Made by a program: the position numbers and the translations under genes
Assembly (NCBI RefSeq): GCF_036077095.1
Contig: NZ_CP107960.1
Location: 3,286,001 to 3,350,000, forward strand
Origin: Streptomyces sp. NBC_00376
GTDB lineage: Bacteria > Actinomycetota > Actinomycetes > Streptomycetales > Streptomycetaceae
Direction of reading: 5' to 3'
Length of the DNA: 64,000 nt
Notes under the pieces: generated by a model
Databases searched by the model: none
Told to the model about the DNA's origin: nothing
Seen by the model: the letters and a program-made list of their open reading frames with translations, nothing else
In this document: one piece after another, positions 25,432 to 33,369 of the stretch
Layout: each line of letters opens with the position of its first letter
Position numbering within the stretch: position 1 is the stretch's first letter

Positions 25432-26190
25432 TCAGGCTTTCTTGGGTCGGGTGGTGCCGGAGTACTCCCGGCTGATGGAGTCGGCGGTGCGGCGCACCAG
25501 CGGGAGCAGAGTGAGGAGTTCCTCGGCCGTGACGACGACATTGGGCGCGGAGACCGACATCGCGGCGACGACCCGCCCGTCCGCCCCCCGGATGGGGGCG
25601 CCGACGCAGTTGATGGACTCCTCGTGGCCGCCGAGGTCGGTGGCCCAGCCCTGTTCGCGGACGACGGCGAGCTCCTTGAGGAAGGCACCGGCGTTCGGGG
25701 TCGAACGGGACGTGTACATGGGGTAGTCGAGCTTCTCGGCGATGGCGCGCCGCTCGGGCTCGGTGAGGTCGGCCAGGAGCAGCTTCGCGACGGCGGCGAC
25801 GGTGATCGCGACGGGCTTGCCGATCCGCGAGTACATCCTGACCGGGTAGCGGCTCTCGACCTTGTCGATGTAGAGGACCTCCTGCTCCTCGTACACCGCG
25901 AGATGCACGGTGTGACCGCAGCTCTCGTTGAGTTCGACGAGGTGGGGGTGGGCGATCTCCCGTACGTCGAGGTTCTCGACGGCCTCCTGCGCGAGGGCGA
26001 AGAGACGGGCGCCGAGGCGGTAGCGCTGGTCCTGCTGGCGGTAGACGAGGCCGTGCTCGTGGAGCGTACGGAGCAGGCGCAGCGCCGTGGACTTGTGGAC
26101 GCCGAGCCGCTCGGCGACCTGGCCGAGGTCGGCGGGTCCCTGGGCGAGCAGCGGCAGGATGCTCAGCGCCCGGTCGACGGTCTGACTCAT
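25432..26190 (-). CDS. IclR family transcriptional regulator
   Basis: A 252-residue regulator. An N-terminal winged HTH (about residues 3-60: TVDRALSILPLLAQG, ERLGVHKSTALRLLRTL) is followed by the IclR ligand-binding GAF-like domain (about 75-245: RYRLGARLFAL, GHTVHLAVYEEQEVLYIDKVES, GWATDLGGHEESINCVGAPI). ATG 26190 is chosen for the strong GGAGG RBS. It overlaps the stop of the upstream PfkB kinase gene (ATGA). It probably controls this cluster and the divergent D-amino-acid genes; a palindrome at 27362-27378 is a candidate site. Confidence 0.92.
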   Translation of the reverse strand: MSQTVDRALSILPLLAQGPADLGQVAERLGVHKSTALRLLRTLHEHGLVYRQQDQRYRLGARLFALAQEAVENLDVREIAHPHLVELNESCGHTVHLAVYEEQEVLYIDKVESRYPVRMYSRIGKPVAITVAAVAKLLLADLTEPERRAIAEKLDYPMYTSRSTPNAGAFLKELAVVREQGWATDLGGHEESINCVGAPIRGADGRVVAAMSVSAPNVVVTAEELLTLLPLVRRTADSISREYSGTTRPKKA

Positions 26191-27248
26191 GTCGTACGTA
26201 CCTCCTGGTCGTCCCCCGTCCACCCGGGGCCGAGACGAAGTCTCCCCCAGGCCTCGTCGTCCAGTGCGGCAAGGGAGTCGGCGTGCGCGCGGGCCGGCGG
26301 GGCGGTGAGGTCGCCGGGGACGGTGAGGACGGCGGCGGCCATGAGGTGGCCGTGCCGGACGCGGTCGCGTACGGGGAGGTCGCGCAGGGTGGCGGAGAGG
26401 AACCCGGCGGCGAAGGCGTCGCCCGCGCCGACGGGGGCGACGACGTCCACGCGCAGGGCGGGGACGGTGGTGACCTCACCGGCTTCCGCGACATCGCCGG
26501 TGCCCGAGAAGACCGTCGCGCCCTCCGCGCCCCGCTTCACGACCAGCGTCGCCGGTTCCGGCAGGGCCGCGCGGATCGCCTCCGCGCCGGTCACGCCCCA
26601 CGCCTGAGCCGCCTCGTCCTCGCCGACGAAGACCAGGTCGCTGCGGCGGGCAAGGTCGAGGAGCACCTCGGGGGACGCGTCGGCGTCGCGCCACAGGCCG
26701 GGCCGGTGGTTGACGTCGAAGGAGATCAGCGGGCGGCCGGGGCGGGGCTCGGTCAGGTCGTGGAGCAGGGCCAGGCAGTCGGCGGAGAGCGCCGCGGTGA
26801 TGCCGGACAGGTGCAGGACCCGGGTCGTGGGCAGTGTCACGTACGGGATGTTCCGGGGCGACATCGCGGAGGCGGCGGAGCCGGCCCGGTAGTAGGCGAC
26901 CTCGTGCACGTCGGTGGCCCGGTCGGTCGCGGTGCGGAAGTAGATCCCGGTGGGCCGCGAGGGATCGCGCCGCACGCCGGAGGTGTCGACCCCGTAGCCG
27001 GCGATCGCCTCGACGAGGTGGTCGCCGAAGCCGTCCGCGCCGACCCGGCTGACCCAGGCCGTCCGGTGCCCGGCGGCGGCCAGCGCGCAGGCGACGTTGG
27101 ACTCGGCGCCGCCGATGCCGCGACCGAAGGAGGGTACGTCGGCGAGGCGTCCGGGCTGCGACGGCAGGAACGTCACCATGGATTCGCCGAGGCACACGAC
27201 TTCGGCGGCCGTGGCGGCGTCGGCGGTCCTGGCCGGGGTTCCGGACAC
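26187..27248 (-). CDS. PfkB family sugar kinase (2-keto-3-deoxygluconate kinase-like)
   Basis: A 353-residue ribokinase-fold kinase. The N-terminal signature is VVCLGESMVTFLPSQPGRL, the substrate-lid region GIGGAESNVACALAAAGH, and the C-terminal anion-hole signature with catalytic base is DVVAPVGAGDAFAAGFL. The overall pattern (GESMV, ISFDVNHRPGLW, FVGEDEA) matches 2-dehydro-3-deoxygluconate kinases. GTG 27248 has a GAGGAG RBS. It is the first gene of the minus-strand operon (kinase, iclR, ridA, permease). Its substrate in a D-amino-acid context is puzzling: it may phosphorylate a sugar acid derived from amino sugar or gluconate, or handle a hydroxy-acid. Confidence 0.85.
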   Translation of the reverse strand: MSGTPARTADAATAAEVVCLGESMVTFLPSQPGRLADVPSFGRGIGGAESNVACALAAAGHRTAWVSRVGADGFGDHLVEAIAGYGVDTSGVRRDPSRPTGIYFRTATDRATDVHEVAYYRAGSAASAMSPRNIPYVTLPTTRVLHLSGITAALSADCLALLHDLTEPRPGRPLISFDVNHRPGLWRDADASPEVLLDLARRSDLVFVGEDEAAQAWGVTGAEAIRAALPEPATLVVKRGAEGATVFSGTGDVAEAGEVTTVPALRVDVVAPVGAGDAFAAGFLSATLRDLPVRDRVRHGHLMAAAVLTVPGDLTAPPARAHADSLAALDDEAWGRLRLGPGWTGDDQEVRTT

Positions 27249-27361
27249 TCGGGGCTCCTCGCGGGTTCGGTGATGCGGGTTCGGGGCGCGGCGGGGGTGC
27301 ACGCCATTGACCCGGCGTCGGCTCGGATGTTAGACAGCGTTAAGCGATATACGCAATGAGT

Positions 27362-27378
27362 GTTGCACATGATGCAAC
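27362..27378. promoter_or_regulatory. Candidate IclR operator between divergent genes
   Basis: Perfect inverted repeat GTTGCA-CATGA-TGCAAC in the 155-bp gap between the sugar kinase gene (-) and the D-amino-acid enzyme gene (+). The flanking bases 27330-27356 are AT-rich relative to the window and could hold both promoters. Assignment to the IclR regulator is inference from location. Confidence 0.45.
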
Positions 27379-27403
27379 GACGACTTCGATCGAGGAGGCC
27401 CCC

Positions 27404-28684
27404 TTGGGCGCCGACCGTCCTGTGTCCGGACTCGCCGACGAGCTGGTCGACCACCGCTTCAAGGCGCTCCCGCCCGACGCGGAGGGCCTGACCGTCGGCG
27501 CCCTCGCCGCCGAGCGGCGCAACCTCTTCACGGGCGGCTTCACCACCCCGGTGCTCGCCCTGTCCGCCGAGTCGGTCGAGCACAACCTCGCTCTCCTGGA
27601 GACGTACGCGGAGCGCCACGGGCTCGCCTTCGCCCCGCACGGCAAGACATCCATGTCCCCGCAGCTCTTCGCCCGCCAGCTGGAGTACGGCGCCTGGGGC
27701 ATCACCGCCGCCGTGCCGCACCAGGCGCGGGTCTACCGGGCGTACGGGATCCGGCGGATCTTCCTCGCCAACGAGCTCGTCGACGCCTCGGCGCTGCGCT
27801 GGCTCGCCGCCGAGCTGGACTCCGACCCGGAGTTCCGTCTCATCTGCTACGTCGACTCGGTGCGCGGCGTGGAGCTGATGGACGAGGCGCTGCGCGCGGC
27901 GGGCGCCTCCCGCCCCGTCGACGTCGTGGTGGAGCTGGGCGCGGGCGAGGGCGCGCGCACCGGGGTCCGCACCGAGGCCGAGTGCGCGGCGGTGGCCGAC
28001 GCGGTGGCGGCGACCGGGACCCTGCGCCTGGTGGGCGTGGCCGGTTATGAGGGTGAGGTGCCAAAGGCGTCCGCCGAGCGGGTACGGGACTGGCTGGACC
28101 GGCTCGTCGCGCTGGCCGTCGACTTCGACCGCGCGGGGCGCTTCGCGTCCGCCGAGGAGATCGTGATCAGCGCGGGCGGCAGCGCCTGGTTCGACGCGGT
28201 GGCGGAAGTGTTCGCACAGATCCCGGAGCTGTCGGCGCCGGTGCTGAAGCTGCTGCGCTCGGGGGCGTACGTCTCGCACGACGACGGCCACTACCGCCAC
28301 CTGACCCCGTTCAACCGGGTGCCGGAGGAGGGGGAGCTGCAGCCCGCCTTCCGGCTGTGGGCGCAGGTCGTGTCGCGCCCGTCGGACGAGCAGGCGTTCC
28401 TCAACGCGGGCAAGCGGGACGCGGCGTACGACCTCGACCTGCCCGAGGCGCAGGTCGTGCGGTCCGGCCGGGACGGCTCGGTCCGGCCCGCGACGGGCAT
28501 CTCGGTCACCGGGCTGTCGGACCAGCACGCATGGGTGCGTACGGAGCCGGGTGCGGAGCTGGAGGTCGGTGACTGGGTGGGGATGGGCCTGTCGCATCCG
28601 TGCACCAGCTTCGACAAGTGGCAGTTGATTCCGCTGGTCGCGGCGGACGGCACGGTCACGGACTACATCCGCACGTTCTTCTGA
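27404..28684 (+). CDS. D-serine/D-threonine dehydratase or aldolase (DSD1 family)
   Basis: About 426 residues, PLP-dependent, fold-type III (alanine racemase-like N-terminal barrel with a DSD1-type C-terminal domain). The PLP lysine is in LAFAPHGKTSMSPQL; the Zn-binding His-x-Cys pair is in GLSHPCTSFDKW, with SDQHAW nearby. The family removes ammonia from D-serine or cleaves D-threonine; which one applies here is not decidable. I chose TTG 27404, preceded by GAGGAG at 6-bp spacing; ATG 27356 in the same frame lacks an RBS and would put the 27362-27378 palindrome inside the gene. It is divergent from the kinase-iclR-ridA-permease operon and followed by a D-aminoacylase gene. Confidence 0.85.
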   Translation: MGADRPVSGLADELVDHRFKALPPDAEGLTVGALAAERRNLFTGGFTTPVLALSAESVEHNLALLETYAERHGLAFAPHGKTSMSPQLFARQLEYGAWGITAAVPHQARVYRAYGIRRIFLANELVDASALRWLAAELDSDPEFRLICYVDSVRGVELMDEALRAAGASRPVDVVVELGAGEGARTGVRTEAECAAVADAVAATGTLRLVGVAGYEGEVPKASAERVRDWLDRLVALAVDFDRAGRFASAEEIVISAGGSAWFDAVAEVFAQIPELSAPVLKLLRSGAYVSHDDGHYRHLTPFNRVPEEGELQPAFRLWAQVVSRPSDEQAFLNAGKRDAAYDLDLPEAQVVRSGRDGSVRPATGISVTGLSDQHAWVRTEPGAELEVGDWVGMGLSHPCTSFDKWQLIPLVAADGTVTDYIRTFF

Positions 28685-28755
28685 CACCTGCATCTGACAG
28701 CTGTGGGAGGGGAGCTGCCCTGCGGGGGCTGTTCCCCTGCCCCGCCCCTTCCCGT

Positions 28756-28774
28756 AACCGGGGGCTCCGCCCCC
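28756..28774 (+). terminator. Hairpin between D-amino-acid genes
   Basis: CCGGGGGC-TCC-GCCCCCGG, a perfect 8-bp stem with a 3-nt loop in the 194-bp gap between the dehydratase/aldolase gene and the D-aminoacylase gene. It could attenuate or end the first transcript. The remaining gap holds GC-rich imperfect repeats and no gene. Confidence 0.45.
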
Positions 28775-28878
28775 GGACCCCCGCTCCTCGATCTCCGGAG
28801 AGGCTTGAAATGCTCCTCGGCGAACGGAGGAGCTGAAGCGCTCCCCCGTTCGCCGGAGGGGCTTGAACTGGAGCCCCC

Positions 28879-30513
28879 ATGGACCTGGTCATCCGTAACG
28901 CCCACGTCGTCGACGGCACCGGCGCCCCCGGCCACCGCGCCGATGTGGCCATCGCCGACGGCCGGATCGCCGGGATCCACCCCGAGGGCTCCCCCGGCCC
29001 GCGCCCCTGTGCCCGCCGCACGCTCGACGCCGACGGGCTCGTCCTCTCGCCGGGCTTCATCGACATGCACGCGCACAGCGATCTCGCGCTGCTCCGCGAC
29101 CCGGACCACAGCGCCAAGGCCGCGCAGGGCGTCACGCTCGAAGTCCTCGGCCAGGACGGCCTGTCGTACGCCCCGGTCGACGACCGGACGCTCGCCGAGG
29201 TCCGCTCCACCATCGCCGGCTGGAACGGCTGTGCGCCCGAGGACACGAGCATCGACTTCGACTGGCGCACGGTCGGCGAGTACCTGGACCGGCTGGACCG
29301 CAACTTCGACGGCCGGGGCATCGCCGTCAACGCCGCCTACCTCGTCCCGCAGGGCACGGTCCGGATGCACGCGGTGGGCTGGGAGGACCGCCCCGCCACC
29401 GATGCCGAACTGACCCGGATGAAGGAACTCGTCGCCCAGGGCATGGCGGAAGGCGCGGTCGGCATGTCCTCCGGCCTCACGTACACCCCCGGCATGTACG
29501 CGAACGACGCCGAACTCACCGAACTGTGCCGGGTGGTGGCCCAGTACGGCGGCTACTACTGCCCGCACCACCGCTCGTACGGAGCGGGCGCGCTCGGCGC
29601 GTACGAGGAGATGGTGCAGCTCACCAGGAACGCGGGCTGCGCCCTCCATCTCGCCCACGCCACCATGAACTTCGGTGTGAACAAGGGCCGGGCGCCCGAG
29701 CTGATCGCCCTGCTCGACGACGCCCTGGACGCGGGCGCCGACATCTCCCTCGACACCTACCCGTACACCCCCGGCTCCACGACCCTCGTCGCGATGCTGC
29801 CGAGCTGGGCGAGCGAGGGCGGGCCCGAGTCGGTGCTCGCCCGCCTCGCCGACGACGCCACGGCGGAACGCATCCGGCACCACCTGGAGGTGCTGGGCTC
29901 GGACGGCTGCCACGGCGTGCCGATCGAGTGGGACACCATCGAGATCTCGGGGGTCGGCGCCCCCGCCCTCGCCGACCATGTGGGCCGTACGGTGGCCGAG
30001 TCCGCGCGACTGCGCGGCGAGGCGCCCTGGACGACCGCGCGCCGGCTGCTCGTCGAGGACCGGCTCGGCCCGACGATCCTCCAGCACGTGGGCCACGAGG
30101 AGAACGTGCGGCAGATCATGCGCCACCGGGTGCACACCGGGGGCAGCGACGGCATCCTCCAGGGCGACAAGCCGCACCCGCGCGCCTACGGTACGTTCCC
30201 GCAGTATCTCGGCCGGTACGTACGGGAGTTGGGCATCCTCTCGCTGGAGGAGTGCGTCGCCCACCTCACCTCGCGCCCGGCCCGGCGGCTGCGCCTGGCC
30301 GACCGGGGGTACGTCCGCGAGGGCTACCGCGCCGACCTGGTGCTCTTCGATCCGGCGACGGTGGCGGCGGGCTCCACGTTCGAGGAGCCGCGCACCCTGC
30401 CGGTCGGCATCCCGCACGTGCTGATCGACGGCCGCTTCGTCATCGAGGACGGCCGCCGCACCCAGACCCTGGCGGGCCGGGCCGTCCGGGGAACAGGGCG
30501 CGCCGCCGGGTAG
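28879..30513 (+). CDS. N-acyl-D-amino-acid deacylase (D-aminoacylase)
   Basis: A 544-residue amidohydrolase-superfamily enzyme that releases D-amino acids from N-acyl forms. It opens MDLVIRNAHVVDGTG; the metal-binding HxH is in GFIDMHAHSD, further conserved blocks are GMSSGLTYTPGMYA, YYCPHHRSYG, HLAHATMNFG (metal-site His) and GGSDGILQGDKPHPRAYGTF. The C-terminal beta domain has GYRADLVLFDPATV. ATG 28879 has GGAG upstream. Together with the dehydratase/aldolase, RidA and the GntP-type permease it forms a plausible route from N-acyl-D-amino acids to 2-oxo acids. Confidence 0.92.
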   Translation: MDLVIRNAHVVDGTGAPGHRADVAIADGRIAGIHPEGSPGPRPCARRTLDADGLVLSPGFIDMHAHSDLALLRDPDHSAKAAQGVTLEVLGQDGLSYAPVDDRTLAEVRSTIAGWNGCAPEDTSIDFDWRTVGEYLDRLDRNFDGRGIAVNAAYLVPQGTVRMHAVGWEDRPATDAELTRMKELVAQGMAEGAVGMSSGLTYTPGMYANDAELTELCRVVAQYGGYYCPHHRSYGAGALGAYEEMVQLTRNAGCALHLAHATMNFGVNKGRAPELIALLDDALDAGADISLDTYPYTPGSTTLVAMLPSWASEGGPESVLARLADDATAERIRHHLEVLGSDGCHGVPIEWDTIEISGVGAPALADHVGRTVAESARLRGEAPWTTARRLLVEDRLGPTILQHVGHEENVRQIMRHRVHTGGSDGILQGDKPHPRAYGTFPQYLGRYVRELGILSLEECVAHLTSRPARRLRLADRGYVREGYRADLVLFDPATVAAGSTFEEPRTLPVGIPHVLIDGRFVIEDGRRTQTLAGRAVRGTGRAAG

Positions 30514-30567
30514 CGCGTCCGGCCCCCGCCACCCCGTCCTCGCCCCTCGGCCCCCGCTCCCCCGCGC

Positions 30568-31404
30568 TCACTCCCCCGCCTGCTCCTTCGCCCAGGCCAG
30601 GTCCTCCTCGGTCGGGGCGTCGTCCTGGGTGAGGCTGCGCCGCCAGTAGCCGCTGAACTGCACGGCCGCCCGGTGCAACCCGCGCTCCTCGATCAGGTGA
30701 CGGCGCAGGGCCCGTACCGCCCCCGCCTCACCGGCCAGCCACGCGGCCCCGGTCCCGGCGGGCAGTGGCGCCGCCCGCACCGCGTCCGCCAGCGACCCGC
30801 CCCCGTCCCGGTGCACCCAGTGGACGCTCACCTCGCCGGCCGAGTCGAGCGGCCGCTCCTCCGTCGCGTCGGCGACCTCGGCGCAGACGAGCGCCCGCGC
30901 CCCGGCGGGCAGTGACTCCAGCAGGGTCGCGATCGCGGGGAGCGCCGACTCGTCGCCGGCCAGCAGCAGCCAGTCGGCGGCGGGCAGCGGCCGGGCGTAC
31001 AGCGACGACGGGCCGACCATGCCGAGCACATCGCCCGCTCGCGCGTCCCGGCCCCAGCGGGCGGCGGGCCCGTCGTCGCCGTGCAGCACGAAGTCGACCG
31101 TCATCACGTCACGTCCACGGTCGTACGCGCGAACGGTGAAGCTCCGCAGCAGCGGCCGCTCGGGCTCGGGGATCGCGATATACGCCTCGTACCACCGCAT
31201 GCCGTACGTGTCGTCGGCCTCCGGCTCCGGCAGCCGGGGCACTCCTTGCCCCTCCCTCGGGAAGCAGAGCTTCATCTGCTGGTCGGGCCGGTCCTCCATG
31301 AGCCCCGCCAGCGCGTCCCCGGTGAAGGTGACGCGCGCCGTACGCGGAGTGATCCGCTCCACGCCGACGACCCGTACGTACGACACGGTCAACGCCTGCC
31401 CCAT
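30568..31404 (-). CDS. Siderophore-interacting protein (FAD-dependent ferric reductase)
   Basis: A 278-residue SIP-family flavoprotein. The N-terminal FAD-binding barrel (about 5-135) has VVGVERITPRTARVTFTG, RSFTVRAYD and VDFVLHGDDGPAARW; the C-terminal SIP domain (about 145-270) has WLLLAGDESALPAIATLLE and AAWLAGEAGAVRALRRHL. It reduces ferric siderophores in the cytosol so iron can be released. ATG 31404 is chosen for a purine-rich RBS and family-like N-terminus. It is divergent from a TetR gene, sharing a 82-bp gap with two TTACG-x-CGTAA operators, so it is probably under TetR rather than solely iron control. Confidence 0.88.
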   Translation of the reverse strand: MGQALTVSYVRVVGVERITPRTARVTFTGDALAGLMEDRPDQQMKLCFPREGQGVPRLPEPEADDTYGMRWYEAYIAIPEPERPLLRSFTVRAYDRGRDVMTVDFVLHGDDGPAARWGRDARAGDVLGMVGPSSLYARPLPAADWLLLAGDESALPAIATLLESLPAGARALVCAEVADATEERPLDSAGEVSVHWVHRDGGGSLADAVRAAPLPAGTGAAWLAGEAGAVRALRRHLIEERGLHRAAVQFSGYWRRSLTQDDAPTEEDLAWAKEQAGE

Positions 31405-31431
31405 GGCGGTTCCGCCCTCTCCGACTGATAG

Positions 31432-31476
31432 TTTACGCCGTAAGGAATTACCTGGCGAAGTTACTTTACGGCGTAA
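31432..31476. promoter_or_regulatory. Twin TetR operators TTACGCCGTAA / TTACGGCGTAA
   Basis: Two perfect inverted repeats, TTACG-C-CGTAA (31433-31443) and TTACG-G-CGTAA (31466-31476), 33 bp centre to centre, so on the same DNA face. They lie between the SIP gene (-) and the TetR gene (+). The second overlaps the AAGGAG RBS of the TetR gene, fitting autorepression. Confidence 0.75.
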
Positions 31477-31486
31477 GGAGTCGCAA

Positions 31487-32314
31487 GTGGTGGTCTTTGC
31501 CGGACAGGGCGACGCCCGCCGTTCGATGTCCCTGCTGTGGCGCGCCGACGGGTCAAAGGAGCAGGGCCGGCGTCCCGGTCCCGGCCCCAGGCCGGGGCTG
31601 AGCGTCGATGCGATCGTGACCGCCGCGATCGCCGTCGCGGACGAGGACGGCATGGCCGCGCTGTCGATGCGCGCGGTGGGCGAGCGGCTCGGCCGCACCG
31701 CGATGGCGCTCTACACCTACGTCCCCGGCAAGAGCGAGCTGCTGGACCTGATGTACGACGCGGTCCACGCCGAACTGCCCGCGGAGTACGAGGAGAACGG
31801 CGACTGGCGTGCGGGGCTGACCGCCTGGGCGCGGGACAGGCTCGAATTCCACCTCCGCCACCCCTGGGTGCTCCAGGTCTCCCAGGCCCGCCCGGTGCTC
31901 GGCCCGCACGAGTACGCGGGGCTGGACACGCTCGTGCGGCTGCTGGACGCGACCGGGCTCGAAGCGCACCTGCTGCGGCGGCTGGTCGGCACACTCTCCC
32001 ACTTCGTGCGCGGCTGCGCCGGGACGGTCGCCGAGGCGCGGCAGGCCGCGGCGGCGACGGGCGAGCCGGACGAGGAGTGGTGGTTCGCCCGCTCGGCGCT
32101 GCTGGGCGAGGTGGCGCCCGACTTCGCGGAGCGCTACCCGAGCCTGGTCGCGATGGAGACCGCTTCCACCCCGCAGCCGCCTGCGCCCGCCTCCGCTCCC
32201 GGCGGGGAGTCGGTGCCGTACCTGGAGCGCGAGGCGAGGGAGACGTTCGACGTCGGACTCGGGGTGCTGCTCGACGGGATCGAGGCGGCGATCGGACGCG
32301 CGGCGAAGCCGTGA
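31487..32314 (+). CDS. TetR family regulator (TetR_C type)
   Basis: A 275-residue regulator. The N-terminal HTH (about 45-100) reads LSVDAIVTAAIAVADEDG, MRAVGERLGRTAMALYTYV, followed by a C-terminal all-alpha domain of the tetracycline-repressor class (RHPWVLQVSQARPVLGPHEY, GLLDATGL-like helix, LVGTLSHFVRGCAG). GTG 31487 has an AAGGAG RBS six bases upstream; the frame is open further upstream but that stretch belongs to the divergent SIP promoter region. The twin operators next to the RBS suggest autorepression and control of the SIP gene. The ligand is unknown. Confidence 0.88.
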   Translation: MVVFAGQGDARRSMSLLWRADGSKEQGRRPGPGPRPGLSVDAIVTAAIAVADEDGMAALSMRAVGERLGRTAMALYTYVPGKSELLDLMYDAVHAELPAEYEENGDWRAGLTAWARDRLEFHLRHPWVLQVSQARPVLGPHEYAGLDTLVRLLDATGLEAHLLRRLVGTLSHFVRGCAGTVAEARQAAAATGEPDEEWWFARSALLGEVAPDFAERYPSLVAMETASTPQPPAPASAPGGESVPYLEREARETFDVGLGVLLDGIEAAIGRAAKP

Positions 32315-32377
32315 ACGCGCGCGTCGCCGCCGCGACACCCGGTGGCGGGAGTCGCGGCGGCGACATGACTCACACGG

Positions 32378-33238
32378 TCACGGCTTGGGCAGGGCACACC
32401 CCGCACGGTTGAGGTCGAACTGGCTGCCGGCGCCGATGCACGGCACGATGCCGTACGTCTCCTGGGCGTAGTTGATGCCCTCGCGCACCGTCACGTTGCC
32501 GTTCTCGTCGACCTCGCACGGGTTGTTGTCCGTGCACTCCTGGCCGTCCTCGTTGCCGGTGTTGTTGACGGCGACGACCTTGCCGGTCGCGTTGTCGATC
32601 ACCGGGGAGCCCGACGTGCCGCCGATGGTCTGGCAGGCGGAGGTGTAGCGGACCGAGTCCTTCCAGGTCCACTCCCCTTCCTTGAGGCGGTAGACGAAGC
32701 CGTCGACGTTGCAGGCGTACGTGCGCTTCCAGTAGCCGGACACGACGGTGATCGCGGTGCCCTGGACCGGGTGCGCGGTGTTGAGCTCCAGCGCCTTGAT
32801 GCCGTAGGTGCTCTCGATCTGGGCGTAGGTGCGGGTGAGCTGGTACACCGATATGTCGGTGTCCGTCATCGTCCCGTACGCGATCTTGCTGGCGCGCAGG
32901 GTTCCGACGCCGCTGCCCGAGGCGTTCAGCAGGGTGAAGCTGCGGGTGGACGGCTGGCCGAACACGACCTCACCGGGCCCCGGGAATCCGGTCTCCATGC
33001 AGTGCCCGTTGGAGAGCACCAGCGCGGGATCGCCCGGCTGGGAGTTCGGGGTGCGGACGACGGAGCCGGAACAGTTGCTGAGCGCCACGGTCCCGGCGAA
33101 GTTGACCGCCTTGGGCCTGACCTTCTCCTTGACCGCGGCGGGCGACGACGCGTCGTGGCCGGTTGCAGCGGTTGCGGGCGCGACACCTGCCCCGAGGAGC
33201 AGGACAGCGAACAGCGCACCGACGAGAGGCTTCTTCAT
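32378..33238 (-). CDS. Secreted trypsin-like serine protease
   Basis: A 286-residue exported protease of the S1/glutamyl-type family. It has a signal peptide (about 1-25, ending PATAAT). Catalytic residues: His79 in VLSNGHCM, Asp128 in MTDTDISVY, Ser209 in GGTSGSPV. Several Cys could form disulfides, one pair near the active-site His (SNCSGSV/NGHCM). The C-terminal acidic segment (GQECTDNNPCEVDENG) may bind Ca2+. ATG 33238 follows a leader of unusual sequence shared with the secreted propeller gene at 46059. It is a lone gene. Confidence 0.88.
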   Translation of the reverse strand: MKKPLVGALFAVLLLGAGVAPATAATGHDASSPAAVKEKVRPKAVNFAGTVALSNCSGSVVRTPNSQPGDPALVLSNGHCMETGFPGPGEVVFGQPSTRSFTLLNASGSGVGTLRASKIAYGTMTDTDISVYQLTRTYAQIESTYGIKALELNTAHPVQGTAITVVSGYWKRTYACNVDGFVYRLKEGEWTWKDSVRYTSACQTIGGTSGSPVIDNATGKVVAVNNTGNEDGQECTDNNPCEVDENGNVTVREGINYAQETYGIVPCIGAGSQFDLNRAGCALPKP

Positions 33239-33251
33239 GTGGGGGTCCCCT

Positions 33252-33284
33252 CAAGTGACCTGGGCAGGGTCCTGTTGGCCCCCG
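33252..33284 (-). promoter_or_regulatory. Leader motif shared with the gene at 46059
   Basis: On the minus strand CGGGGGCCAACAG (33284-33272) is followed about 20 bp later by TCACTTG. The same 13 bases, with TCAGTTG about 21 bp on, occur upstream of the secreted beta-propeller gene (46090-46057). It may be a shared promoter or 5' leader element for secreted proteins. Confidence 0.45.
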
Positions 33285-33369
33285 CCCACCGAAGTCTCCT
33301 TCGGATTTGACATGCGCATGTTGGCGCACTGAAGGGGTCCCCACAAGGGGCGGTTTCAAGCCGTCGGCC

